Below are positions 1 through 7,406 of a DNA stretch of 64,000 nucleotides, in pieces. Position 1 is the stretch's first letter, and each line of letters starts with the position of its first letter. Source of the stretch: DATACQ01 sp036555515 (GTDB lineage Bacteria > Desulfobacterota > Binatia > UBA9968); NCBI GenBank assembly GCA_036555515.1, contig DATBLC010000407.1, positions 38,746 through 102,745 on the forward strand. Direction: 5' to 3'. The notes beneath the pieces are model-generated. The model made no database searches, was not told the origin of the DNA, and saw nothing but the letters and a program-made list of their open reading frames with translations. The position numbers and the translations under genes are program-made.

Positions 1-983
1 GGCTCAGCGTCGTTAACGCGGCGGCGCAGGAGATCAAGCGCGAGGCGATCATCGAAGGGGCGAAAAAGGAAGGCAAGGTGCAAATATACGGTCTGCTGGC
101 GGTCCCAGAACATATGCAGATCATTCAGCGCTTCAAGGAAAAATACCCCTTCATTGAACCGGCGCTTTATCGCGCCACCAGCGAGCGGCTTTACACCCGC
201 ATTGAGAACGAGGCGCGAGCCAATACCCATCTAGTCGACGTCATCGGCGTCAGTGGTTTTCAGTACTACCAACTTCTCAAGCGCGGGCTGATAGGCAGAT
301 ACGAATCCCCAGAAAGAAGGTTCTTCGATCCGGCGTTCAAAGACAAAGACGGGCGCTGGACGGCCTACTACGTCAACCCGATGGTCACCGCTTTCAATAC
401 GCGCCAACTGAGCGCCCAGGAAGCGCCCAAGGATTACGGTGACCTAATCGACCCAAAATGGAAGGGCAAGCTCGTCATGGAAGACGAAGAGATTGAGTGG
501 TTCTCAACTATGATGGGATTCTGGGGCGAAGAAAAAGGCCTGACCTATATGAGGCGCCTGGCGGAGCAGAATTACGTCATTCGCCACGGCCACACGCTAA
601 TGACGCAACTCGTCGCGGCCGGCGAATATCCCGCGGCGGTAATCGTTTACGGGCCGCAAACCCAATCCACCAAGAACGCCGGGGCCCCCATCGATTGGCA
701 CGCCCTCAACCCAACGGTCTCCGGCACCAATTTGATGGGCATTGCGGCAAAAGCGCCCCATCCCAACGCCGCGATGCTTTATATCGATCACATGCTTTCC
801 GAAGAGATCCAGAAAGATTTTCTTTCCGGCAAATTTTTCAAGGTTTCAGCACGCCAGGGCATCCCCAGCGCGGTCATGCAGAAACTGAGTAAAGTCAAGG
901 TGATTCCGGTTGACATCGTGCAATCGGAATACTTTGAAAAACACCGGAAACGCTTTCGCGAAATATTTCTCGGCGAACGCTAG
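1..983 (+). CDS. ABC transporter substrate-binding protein, iron/thiamine type (5' partial)
   Basis: This periplasmic solute-binding protein lacks its start, which lies left of the window; the frame is open from base 3. The visible N-terminus contains the segment EGAKKEGKVQIYG, typical of the mature start of family 1 / Fe(III)-type binding proteins (SBP_bac_6/8). The body has the usual alternating lobes, with a conserved YVNPMVTAFNT stretch and PKDYGDLIDPKWKGK, which in this family precedes the domain hinge. The ligand cannot be told. No permease or ATPase gene follows; the next gene is an MmgE/PrpD enzyme 19 bp downstream, so the pair may be co-transcribed. Family call is firm, substrate unknown. 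Confidence 0.88.
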   Translation, partial: LSVVNAAAQEIKREAIIEGAKKEGKVQIYGLLAVPEHMQIIQRFKEKYPFIEPALYRATSERLYTRIENEARANTHLVDVIGVSGFQYYQLLKRGLIGRYESPERRFFDPAFKDKDGRWTAYYVNPMVTAFNTRQLSAQEAPKDYGDLIDPKWKGKLVMEDEEIEWFSTMMGFWGEEKGLTYMRRLAEQNYVIRHGHTLMTQLVAAGEYPAAVIVYGPQTQSTKNAGAPIDWHALNPTVSGTNLMGIAAKAPHPNAAMLYIDHMLSEEIQKDFLSGKFFKVSARQGIPSAVMQKLSKVKVIPVDIVQSEYFEKHRKRFREIFLGER

Positions 984-1002
984 GAGCGTCGCAGGCAAGA
1001 TC

Positions 1003-2364
1003 ATGGATGTGACGGAAAAAATTGCTGCTTTCCTCTCAGGCACTAACCGAGAAGATATTCCCAGCACAGCCATCGCCCCGGCGAAGCGGCATGTAATCGA
1101 CACCCTAGGCGTGGCCATCGGCGGAACTCAAATGGCACTGGCGAAGCCGCTTGGCAAAACCTTTCCGCGTGGCGTTGACGGCGAGTCTTTCTTGTGGGAT
1201 GGCAGCGGCAGAACCAACGCCGGGGACGCCGCGTTGATCAACGGCACCCTCGCCCATACTCTAGACTTCGACGACGGCGGCGTCGCCCTGACGCCAATGC
1301 ATCCCTCGTCGCCGGTGCTGCCTGCCGTCTGGGCTCTCTGCGAGAGCGCCGACCGGTCGGGACAAGACGCTCTTGCGGCCTACATTCTCGGCCTCGAGGT
1401 CGAATGCAAAATCGCCAGCGCGATCTCGCTTGCACACTACGATCATGGCTGGCACGCCACGGCCGTATTAGGCGCGTTCGGCGCAGTAGCCGCGGCGAGC
1501 TGGCTGCTCGGGCTTGCTCCAGAACAAATTCGTACCGCCATCGGCATCGCCGCTTCCATGACCGGCGGCCTGCGTGCCAACTTCGGCACCATGACTAAAC
1601 CGCTTCACGCCGGTCTCGCCGCCCGCAACGGCATCACGGCTGCGCGTTTGGCCCAAGCGGGATGGTCGGCGCATCAAAGCATCTTGGAAACGAAGAAAGG
1701 CTTTTTCCATGTCTTCGGTTGCGGCGCGGTGAGCGAGCTGAAGCTCGGCAAGCCCTTTCACTTCGACTCGCCGGGGGTTTCCCTAAAGCGTTTTCCATCC
1801 TGTTCAGCGACTCATCACTGCATCGAAGCGATGCTCGCCTTAAAGCAGGAACACATGCTTACGCCCAATCAGATCGACAGCATCCATTGCAGCGTCAATG
1901 TGATTTCCCATCAAGCGCTTCGCAAAGAACCTCAAGCCGTAACCGCAGAAGAAGCCCGTTTCAGCCTGCATTTCACGTTGTCCATGATCCTACTAGAAGG
2001 GTCGGTGGAGCTCAAACACTTTGTTCCGACGGTGCTCGCCAGAGACGATGTTCGCGCCCTCATGCAAAAAGTCTACGTGGGAGTTCATCCCGACCTTGAA
2101 ACGTTGGAATCGAAAGAACGAGATTTTGGCGAAGTAACGGTAATACTGAAAGACGGCCGCAAGCTTTCCAGCCGCGCCACCCGGGTGCGCGGGCGGGCGC
2201 CGTGGTTTTTGGACGACCCCGACGTGGACGGCAAATTTATCGGCTGCGCCGAACCGGCGCTCGGCCCCGAAAAGGCCCGGGAGCTTCTAGCGGCGCTGCG
2301 CTGTCTCGAGTCCCAAAAACAAATACGCTCCTTCTTGCCCGCTGCTTATGGCTTTGCTACGTGA
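1003..2364 (+). CDS. MmgE/PrpD family protein
   Basis: A 453-residue member of the MmgE/PrpD superfamily, which includes 2-methylcitrate dehydratase, cis-aconitate decarboxylase and iminodisuccinate epimerase. Recognisable stretches are the N-terminal DTLGVAIGG, INGTLAHTLDFDD around residues 82-94, and HHCIEA later. The open frame extends upstream into the preceding gene, but ATG at 1003 gives the normal family N-terminus; an AGGAG lies at 982-986, rather far away. It follows a solute-binding protein and precedes a tricarballylate-dehydrogenase-like flavoprotein, so a role in uptake and breakdown of a tri- or dicarboxylate is plausible. The exact reaction cannot be assigned from sequence. Confidence 0.9.
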   Translation: MDVTEKIAAFLSGTNREDIPSTAIAPAKRHVIDTLGVAIGGTQMALAKPLGKTFPRGVDGESFLWDGSGRTNAGDAALINGTLAHTLDFDDGGVALTPMHPSSPVLPAVWALCESADRSGQDALAAYILGLEVECKIASAISLAHYDHGWHATAVLGAFGAVAAASWLLGLAPEQIRTAIGIAASMTGGLRANFGTMTKPLHAGLAARNGITAARLAQAGWSAHQSILETKKGFFHVFGCGAVSELKLGKPFHFDSPGVSLKRFPSCSATHHCIEAMLALKQEHMLTPNQIDSIHCSVNVISHQALRKEPQAVTAEEARFSLHFTLSMILLEGSVELKHFVPTVLARDDVRALMQKVYVGVHPDLETLESKERDFGEVTVILKDGRKLSSRATRVRGRAPWFLDDPDVDGKFIGCAEPALGPEKARELLAALRCLESQKQIRSFLPAAYGFAT

Positions 2365-2370
2365 ACTTGG

Positions 2371-2426
2371 GGTTCAAAGTTCAAGGTTCAATGTTCAACG
2401 TCCCTCCCAACCTTGAACTTTGAACC
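2371..2426. repeat. GTTCAA tandem heptamers forming a perfect hairpin
   Basis: Four 7-bp units (GGTTCAA, AGTTCAA, GGTTCAA, TGTTCAA) occupy 2371-2398. The segment 2371-2388 is perfectly reverse-complemented at 2409-2426, giving an 18-bp stem with a 20-base loop in the gap between the MmgE/PrpD gene and the flavoprotein gene. There is no T-run after it, so it is not an obvious intrinsic terminator, although it could attenuate or stabilise mRNA. Related units recur in other gaps of this window. Confidence 0.75.
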
Positions 2427-2484
2427 AGGCAGGCTGTCATACGTCTATATATGGATGAATTCATTGATAGTTGAACAAATGAGT

Positions 2485-2493
2485 TAGGAGGGA
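2485..2493 (+). promoter_or_regulatory. strong ribosome binding site fixing a GTG start
   Basis: TAGGAGGGA lies 6-7 bases before the GTG at 2500 and decides that start codon; there is no better in-frame ATG nearby. Confidence 0.8.
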
Positions 2494-2499
2494 TATTTC

Positions 2500-3984
2500 G
2501 TGGCAACTTTGACTGAACGTGAAACCGATGTCCTAGTGATCGGCGCCGGCAACGCGGCGCTGGTGGCGGCCGAGGCGGCTTACGATGCCGGGCTCAAGGT
2601 AACCGTGCTAGAGCGCGCGCCCAAGGAGCGGCGTGGCGGCAACTCGGCATTTTCCGGCGGCCTGTTCCGCTTTGCCTTCAAGGATTTCGAGCATGTCAAG
2701 GAAATCATCAATGACACTCCCGGCATCGACTTCAAGGACGTCGACGTGGAACCTTATCCCAGCGACATGTTCTACGGCGATCTCATGCGCGTCACCGAAG
2801 GTCTCGCCGACCCCGCTCTATCGGAAATGCTGGTGACAAGATCGGAGGAAGTCGTCACCTGGATGGCCAAACACGGCATTGAATGGGAGCTGCACATGAG
2901 CCACGTCGCTAAGGTTAAAGGCAAATATATCTGGCGCTCGGGCACGATCCCGGTGTCGGCTCGCGGCGGGGGCGCTGGCCTCCAGCAAATGCACTTCAAA
3001 CACGTGGAAAGCCGCGCTATCGAAGTGCTCTACGGCGCCCGGGCGTTGGAATTTTCCCAGGATCAAAGCGGCGCCGTCAATGGCGCGCTGGTCTCCACAC
3101 CCGCCGGCAAACAGCTCGTCAGGAGCAAGGCGGTTGTCCTCGCCTGCGGCGGCTTCGAGTCCAATCCGGAAATGCGCGCGCGCTACTTGGGACAGAATTG
3201 GGACCTGGTCAAAGTGCGCGGCACCCGTTACAACACCGGCGACGGCATCAGGATGGCGACCGATATCGGCGCTAGCCCCTTCGGCCACTGGAGCGGTTGC
3301 CACGCTTCGGTCATCGACGGCGACAGCCCCAATGTCGAGGCGGCTTCGGATGAAAGCACGCGCTATTCGTATCCGTACAGCATCATGGTAAACATGCTGG
3401 GCGAACGTTTTGTCGACGAAGGCGAAGATTTCCAGGTTTACACCTACGCCAAGACCGGCCGTCGCATTCTTGCGCAACCCGGCCACATCGCTTTCCAGAT
3501 TTTCGACCAGAGAACCGTGCCGCTCCTGCGCAGCAATTACATCCGCAGCCGTCCCGTGGTTGCCAATTCCGTAGATGAACTGGCGCACGGTTTGGGCATC
3601 GAACCGGTCCGCCTGCGCCGCACCATAGAAGGATTCAACAAAGCGGTGTCGCCAGTGGAATTCGATTTCTCCAAACGCGATGGCAAATGTACGACGGGTT
3701 TAAATCCCGACAAGTCGAACTGGGCATCGCCAATCGACTCTCCGCCCTTTCATGCCTACTCCGTCGCATGCGGCATCACGTTCACCTACGGCGGGTTGAA
3801 GATCGATCCGCAGTGCCGGGTGCTTACCGCGGACGACGAACCGATTCCTGGTCTGTGGGCGGCCGGCGAATTGACGGGGGGATTTTTCTACCACAATTAT
3901 CCGAGTGGTTCGGGACTGATGCGTGGCTCCATCACCGGCCACGTTGCCGCAACGGAAGCGGTCAAGTACATCAAGGGGCGATGA
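2500..3984 (+). CDS. FAD-dependent tricarballylate dehydrogenase-like oxidoreductase
   Basis: A 494-residue flavoprotein of the fumarate reductase/succinate dehydrogenase FAD-binding family. The dinucleotide motif GAGNAALVAAEAA starts at residue 15 and is followed by RRGGNSAFSGG, the pattern seen in tricarballylate dehydrogenase TcuA. The C-terminal GELTGGFFYHNYPSGSGL is the conserved flavin-contacting end of the family. In characterised systems TcuA passes electrons to the iron-sulfur/haem protein TcuB; no such partner is in the window. The neighbouring MmgE/PrpD enzyme supports carboxylic acid catabolism. Specific substrate is inference; 3-ketosteroid dehydrogenase-like or fumarate-reductase-like activity is possible. 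Confidence 0.85.
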   Translation: MATLTERETDVLVIGAGNAALVAAEAAYDAGLKVTVLERAPKERRGGNSAFSGGLFRFAFKDFEHVKEIINDTPGIDFKDVDVEPYPSDMFYGDLMRVTEGLADPALSEMLVTRSEEVVTWMAKHGIEWELHMSHVAKVKGKYIWRSGTIPVSARGGGAGLQQMHFKHVESRAIEVLYGARALEFSQDQSGAVNGALVSTPAGKQLVRSKAVVLACGGFESNPEMRARYLGQNWDLVKVRGTRYNTGDGIRMATDIGASPFGHWSGCHASVIDGDSPNVEAASDESTRYSYPYSIMVNMLGERFVDEGEDFQVYTYAKTGRRILAQPGHIAFQIFDQRTVPLLRSNYIRSRPVVANSVDELAHGLGIEPVRLRRTIEGFNKAVSPVEFDFSKRDGKCTTGLNPDKSNWASPIDSPPFHAYSVACGITFTYGGLKIDPQCRVLTADDEPIPGLWAAGELTGGFFYHNYPSGSGLMRGSITGHVAATEAVKYIKGR

Positions 3985-4024
3985 CTATCGTTTCGAGCCC
4001 CAAGGTTCGGATGCAAAGCTAGCG

Positions 4025-4042
4025 GTGGCCGCCGCCGGCCAC
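4025..4042. terminator. possible hairpin between convergent genes
   Basis: GTGGCC at 4025-4030 and GGCCAC at 4037-4042 form a short GC stem with a 6-base loop in the gap between the convergent flavoprotein and MFS genes. No clear T-run follows on either strand, so termination is a guess from position. Confidence 0.3.
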
Positions 4043-4085
4043 GTTGATTTGTAAATTTATGGTTATCATCCGGCGCGACGAAGTA

Positions 4086-5516
4086 TCATAATGCCTTAAC
4101 GGCCCTCTGCCCGCGCAGTCCGGAGCACAACATGGCGGCCAACGCCATCAGCCCGCCAACCATAAAACTGAAATTCATGGCACGCACGAATAAAGCAGGA
4201 TTAGCCGCAGCCGGCGTCGCCGTTGGATCGCCGCTATAATAGCGGAACGCGGCGGTGAGTAGGAGAATTCCCAAAGAGATGCCGATCGTCGTGCCAAGCC
4301 CGAATGTGACGTAAATCGCGCCCGTGGCCACGCCCCGATGTTGCTCGGGCACGGCGGTGATCATCGCCGTGTGATTGGAAGTAAAGAACGCCGCCGTTGC
4401 CAATCCCCACAACGCCAAGACCGCCACCGCCGACAACCAATGAGAATCGGCGCGCAGGCAGGAGCCGTAAAAACCGGCGCCTGCTAGAAATGAAATGCCA
4501 AACGTCGCCGGGAGCCGCGGACCGATCTTATCCACCGCCCAACCAACCAACGGCGAAAGTGTCACGGTAAGTAGCGGCGCGCTGATAAAAAGCAATCCCA
4601 TGAAGGACGGCGTCAGGTGCAGCACGTCCTGCAGATAAAAAGGCATTAAGAAGCCGATCATCACCTGCGCCACTCCAACCAATAAAAGGGCCAATGCGCT
4701 GAGCGAAAACATGCGAATCTTAAACAGCGATAAATCGAGAATCGGACTCGTTGTATTTCGCTCACGGTAGAGAAATCCAGCGACCAAAACCGCCAGACTA
4801 AAAACGAGGACGACCCGCATCACGGGGACTAAAGCTTCCATGATTCGATGGTCAATGGTGGCGATCAGCGCCGCCGTGGCGCCAATCAACAGCAGCGCGC
4901 CGAGGTAATCGATGGATTCACGCGGCCCGGCGGACGGCGCCCGTTGCGGCACGTTGCCCTTCCGCCAGTTGATCAGAGTGAGCATCAAGGCGGACAACGC
5001 GATTGGAATAAGAAAAAAGAAAATGGCGCGCCAGTGAATGGTATCGATAATCAGACCGCCGAGGCTCGGACCAATAAGCACACCGGTGTGAAACGCGGTG
5101 GTCATAAAACCCTGAGCTCGGCCGGATGATTGACTCGGCGCCGACTCCAACGCAAGAGCGCGCCCCTGGGATTGTGTCATGGACGCCCCCATGCCTTGAA
5201 AAAATCGGAAGACAATCAACTGCGCGGCGTTTTGCGCGAGACCGCACATCAACGCCGCCGCCGAGGAAACCACCAGGCCGAGAGCGAAGAGCTTATGCCG
5301 GCCATGCAGATCGCCGATACGTCCGAAGATCAATGACAGACTGATTTGTGAAATTTGGTAGGCAATGACTGCCCAGGAGATGCCCACGATGGTGGTTCCC
5401 AGACTCGCCGCGATGGTCGGCAAGGAAACCGAAAAAATTCGGCTCGAAGTGCCGGCGAGTAAGTTTCCCAACGCCGCGTTGGCGAGCAGCAACCAGTTGA
5501 TTTGCGAATTCGACAT
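4086..5516 (-). CDS. MFS transporter, DHA2-like
   Basis: A 476-residue integral membrane protein of the major facilitator superfamily with many hydrophobic segments, consistent with the 14-helix DHA2 drug/H+ antiporter branch. The loop after helix 2 reads FGRIGDLHGRHKLF, the conserved MFS motif A (GxxxDxxGRR type). The middle holds RESIDYLGALLL, typical of DHA2 proteins. I start at MSNSQINWL; a nine-codon extension is possible, but it runs into the GTTCAA repeat. There is no clear ribosome binding site for either start. It is a single gene with no regulator beside it. Substrate unknown. Confidence 0.88.
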   Translation of the reverse strand: MSNSQINWLLLANAALGNLLAGTSSRIFSVSLPTIAASLGTTIVGISWAVIAYQISQISLSLIFGRIGDLHGRHKLFALGLVVSSAAALMCGLAQNAAQLIVFRFFQGMGASMTQSQGRALALESAPSQSSGRAQGFMTTAFHTGVLIGPSLGGLIIDTIHWRAIFFFLIPIALSALMLTLINWRKGNVPQRAPSAGPRESIDYLGALLLIGATAALIATIDHRIMEALVPVMRVVLVFSLAVLVAGFLYRERNTTSPILDLSLFKIRMFSLSALALLLVGVAQVMIGFLMPFYLQDVLHLTPSFMGLLFISAPLLTVTLSPLVGWAVDKIGPRLPATFGISFLAGAGFYGSCLRADSHWLSAVAVLALWGLATAAFFTSNHTAMITAVPEQHRGVATGAIYVTFGLGTTIGISLGILLLTAAFRYYSGDPTATPAAANPALFVRAMNFSFMVGGLMALAAMLCSGLRGQRAVKAL

Positions 5517-5530
5517 CGATGTTTGGTGAC

Positions 5531-5656
5531 GGTTCAAGTTCAATGTTAAAAATCGGGATCGTTCAAATATCAGTTCAGGGATGCTTCTGGCGGGTTTTAA
5601 TCAGCTGGCCGCTGGTCGAAGTCTACTTTGAAATTTTGAATATTGAACGCTGCATA
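5531..5656. repeat. short GTTCAA-type repeat cluster
   Basis: GGTTCAAGTTCAATGTT at 5531-5547, further GTTCA units near 5560-5575, and TTGAATATTGAAC around 5637 fill the gap between the MFS gene and the small hypothetical gene. Same family as the element at 2371-2426. Confidence 0.5.
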
Positions 5657-5671
5657 GCGAGCGCTCCGCGC

Positions 5672-6073
5672 TTACCAATACTTCTCGACAACGCTGATGC
5701 ATAGTTCCAGCGCGTTTTCCGCATCGCGGCTCTTGCCGCTGCCACCGGTGTCATCCAAGCGCAGCCGCGCCAAATGCACTTTTTGCAAGCGCACCGCGTC
5801 CAGCCGCGTTACCAGTCCTCTCTCGATTGCCGGTCCCAACAACTCCGGCAATCCGTACGACGACCAGGGTTTGATGTTAAGGCGCGCCTTTAGCCAGTCT
5901 TCCATCCCCTGCTCGCAGACGACCAGCACGTCGAGCACCGAAAGATTTCCCGCCGTCCAACCGGTCAAGGCGCGGCTGAAAGTCCGGACGGCCCGGCCCT
6001 CCGGTGAATGGTGACCTCTAATTTTTTCTTTTTCCGCGAGATTCGCGAAGATTTCTCGAAGGTCAAACGCCAT
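5672..6073 (-). CDS. small helical hypothetical protein
   Basis: A 133-residue protein I do not recognise. It is predicted mostly helical and lacks signal peptide or membrane helices. The size and the C-terminal ALELCISVVEKYW recall HEPN-like helical bundles, but no RxxxxH catalytic motif is present. It ends with a basic, glycine-rich loop (DDTGGSGKSRDAEN). Codon use looks like that of neighbouring genes, which supports coding. No ribosome binding site is evident before the ATG. It sits alone between an MFS gene and a repeat-rich gap, so context gives no function. Confidence 0.5.
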   Translation of the reverse strand: MAFDLREIFANLAEKEKIRGHHSPEGRAVRTFSRALTGWTAGNLSVLDVLVVCEQGMEDWLKARLNIKPWSSYGLPELLGPAIERGLVTRLDAVRLQKVHLARLRLDDTGGSGKSRDAENALELCISVVEKYW

Positions 6074-6132
6074 CTGGAAGTGTCACCGAATCACTCATTT
6101 CTTCTAGCATGGAATTGTCCGGTATGCATTCA

Positions 6133-6250
6133 CGAAGTTTAACCACGAAGGACACCAAGGTCACGAAGTTTATGAGCATAAATACCGGCCCGGCAAATTG
6201 AGGCTGATGCATGCTCTGGCGCATCCGAGCCCTTCGTGAGCTTCGTGCTG
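6133..6250. repeat. CACGAAG-type intergenic repeat region
   Basis: Repeated CACGAAG/CTTCGTG words (for example AACCACGAAGGACACC, GGTCACGAAG and, on the other arm, CTTCGTGAGCTTCGTG) occupy the 320-bp gap between the small hypothetical gene and the TAXI receptor. The opposite orientation of the words lets the RNA fold back. The minus-strand reading frame here is an artefact of the repeat. Confidence 0.55.
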
Positions 6251-6393
6251 AATCTTCATTACGGTTCAGATTTATTTGGTTGCGGCTATTCCGTGCGCAG
6301 TCTTTGGTGGCAAACAAGAAACCTCAATACTCCTATTGACACGGCTGGTCACGGATCAATATGTTAGCTCCCATCACTTAACGGAGGTATTAA

Positions 6394-7356
6394 ATGGAAC
6401 CACTGCCTAAGGGAGCAAACTTTCAGCGCGCGTTGATGCTATGGGAAATCGGCCTGCATATCGCCGGCAATCCTCTGACCCCCTACTATGGACCGCGCGA
6501 TATGTGCATCGCCGTGGGCAGCGGGTCCAATGAATCCTTTAAGCCATGGCTGCGCCTGTCCACTGGTTCACCGATTCTCGCCCACGCTGTCTGCCGCAAT
6601 GAGTTGGAAGCAGCGATGATCAATCCGTCCGGATTGCTCACGCAGGCTTATCGGGGCACCGGCTTGTTTCCTCAGGCGCTTCCCGTGCGGATACTCGCCA
6701 CCTATCCGTCGTTGGATCATTTTGTCTTCGCCATTCACCCGCGCACGGGCTTGAAATCCCTGGGCGAGATTAAGCAGAAAAAATATCCGCTTCGGGTTTC
6801 CATTCGGGAGGACGCGACTCATTCGACGCGCGTGCTGGTGGATCAAACCCTCGCCGCTTATGGCATGACGCTCAAAGAAATCGAGTCCTGGGGCGGGAGT
6901 CTCCAGTTAAACGGCGGTCCCGGCGACGCGCGGCGCATGAAAGCCATCGCCGACGGCACCGTCGATGCGGTCTTCGACGAAGGTTTGGTGCTCTGGCTGA
7001 ACGCGGCCCTCGACGCAGGAATGCAGCCGGTCACCCTCGAGGACTCGACATTCAAGTATTTGACGGATCTCGGTTGGCGCAAATACACGATCAAGCCCGG
7101 GCGCTACCAAAGTCTCAGAGAAGAACACACCTGCATAGATTACAGCGGCTGGCCGCTCTACACCCGCGCCTCATTGCCGGATGACGACGCCTACAAAATC
7201 TGCGACGCCATTATGGCGCGCAAGGATCTGATATATTGGGAAGACTCCTACACCGGTGTCGGCCAGTTAGGGCACGACACCGATGCTACCCCGCGCGACG
7301 TGCCGCTGCATCCTGGAGCGGAGAAGTGGTACCGCGAACACGGGTACCCGGTGTAA
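6394..7356 (+). CDS. TAXI-family TRAP-type solute receptor
   Basis: A 320-residue protein of the TAXI (TRAP-associated extracytoplasmic immunogenic) / NMT1-like receptor family. Evidence is the overall pattern of two substrate lobes, the conserved glycine-rich N-terminal GSGSNES and the family-typical end PLHPGAEKWYREHGY. A good ribosome site (GGAGG at 6382-6386) precedes the ATG at 6394. There is no recognisable signal peptide at this start, which is odd for a periplasmic receptor; either export is unusual or the protein is cytoplasmic. No TRAP permease genes follow; the next gene is a molybdopterin oxidoreductase. Ligand unknown. Confidence 0.8.
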   Translation: MEPLPKGANFQRALMLWEIGLHIAGNPLTPYYGPRDMCIAVGSGSNESFKPWLRLSTGSPILAHAVCRNELEAAMINPSGLLTQAYRGTGLFPQALPVRILATYPSLDHFVFAIHPRTGLKSLGEIKQKKYPLRVSIREDATHSTRVLVDQTLAAYGMTLKEIESWGGSLQLNGGPGDARRMKAIADGTVDAVFDEGLVLWLNAALDAGMQPVTLEDSTFKYLTDLGWRKYTIKPGRYQSLREEHTCIDYSGWPLYTRASLPDDDAYKICDAIMARKDLIYWEDSYTGVGQLGHDTDATPRDVPLHPGAEKWYREHGYPV

Positions 7357-7406
7357 CGAATCGTCACACGCAACCGGAGATTTTCGAGTCAATAAATTTT
7401 TCGCCC

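Noticed and set aside
6063..6317. 84-codon minus-strand frame
   Set aside because: It is composed of CACGAAG-type intergenic repeat words and overlaps the start of the neighbouring gene; the translation (FVTLVSFVVKL) is the known artefact of that repeat.
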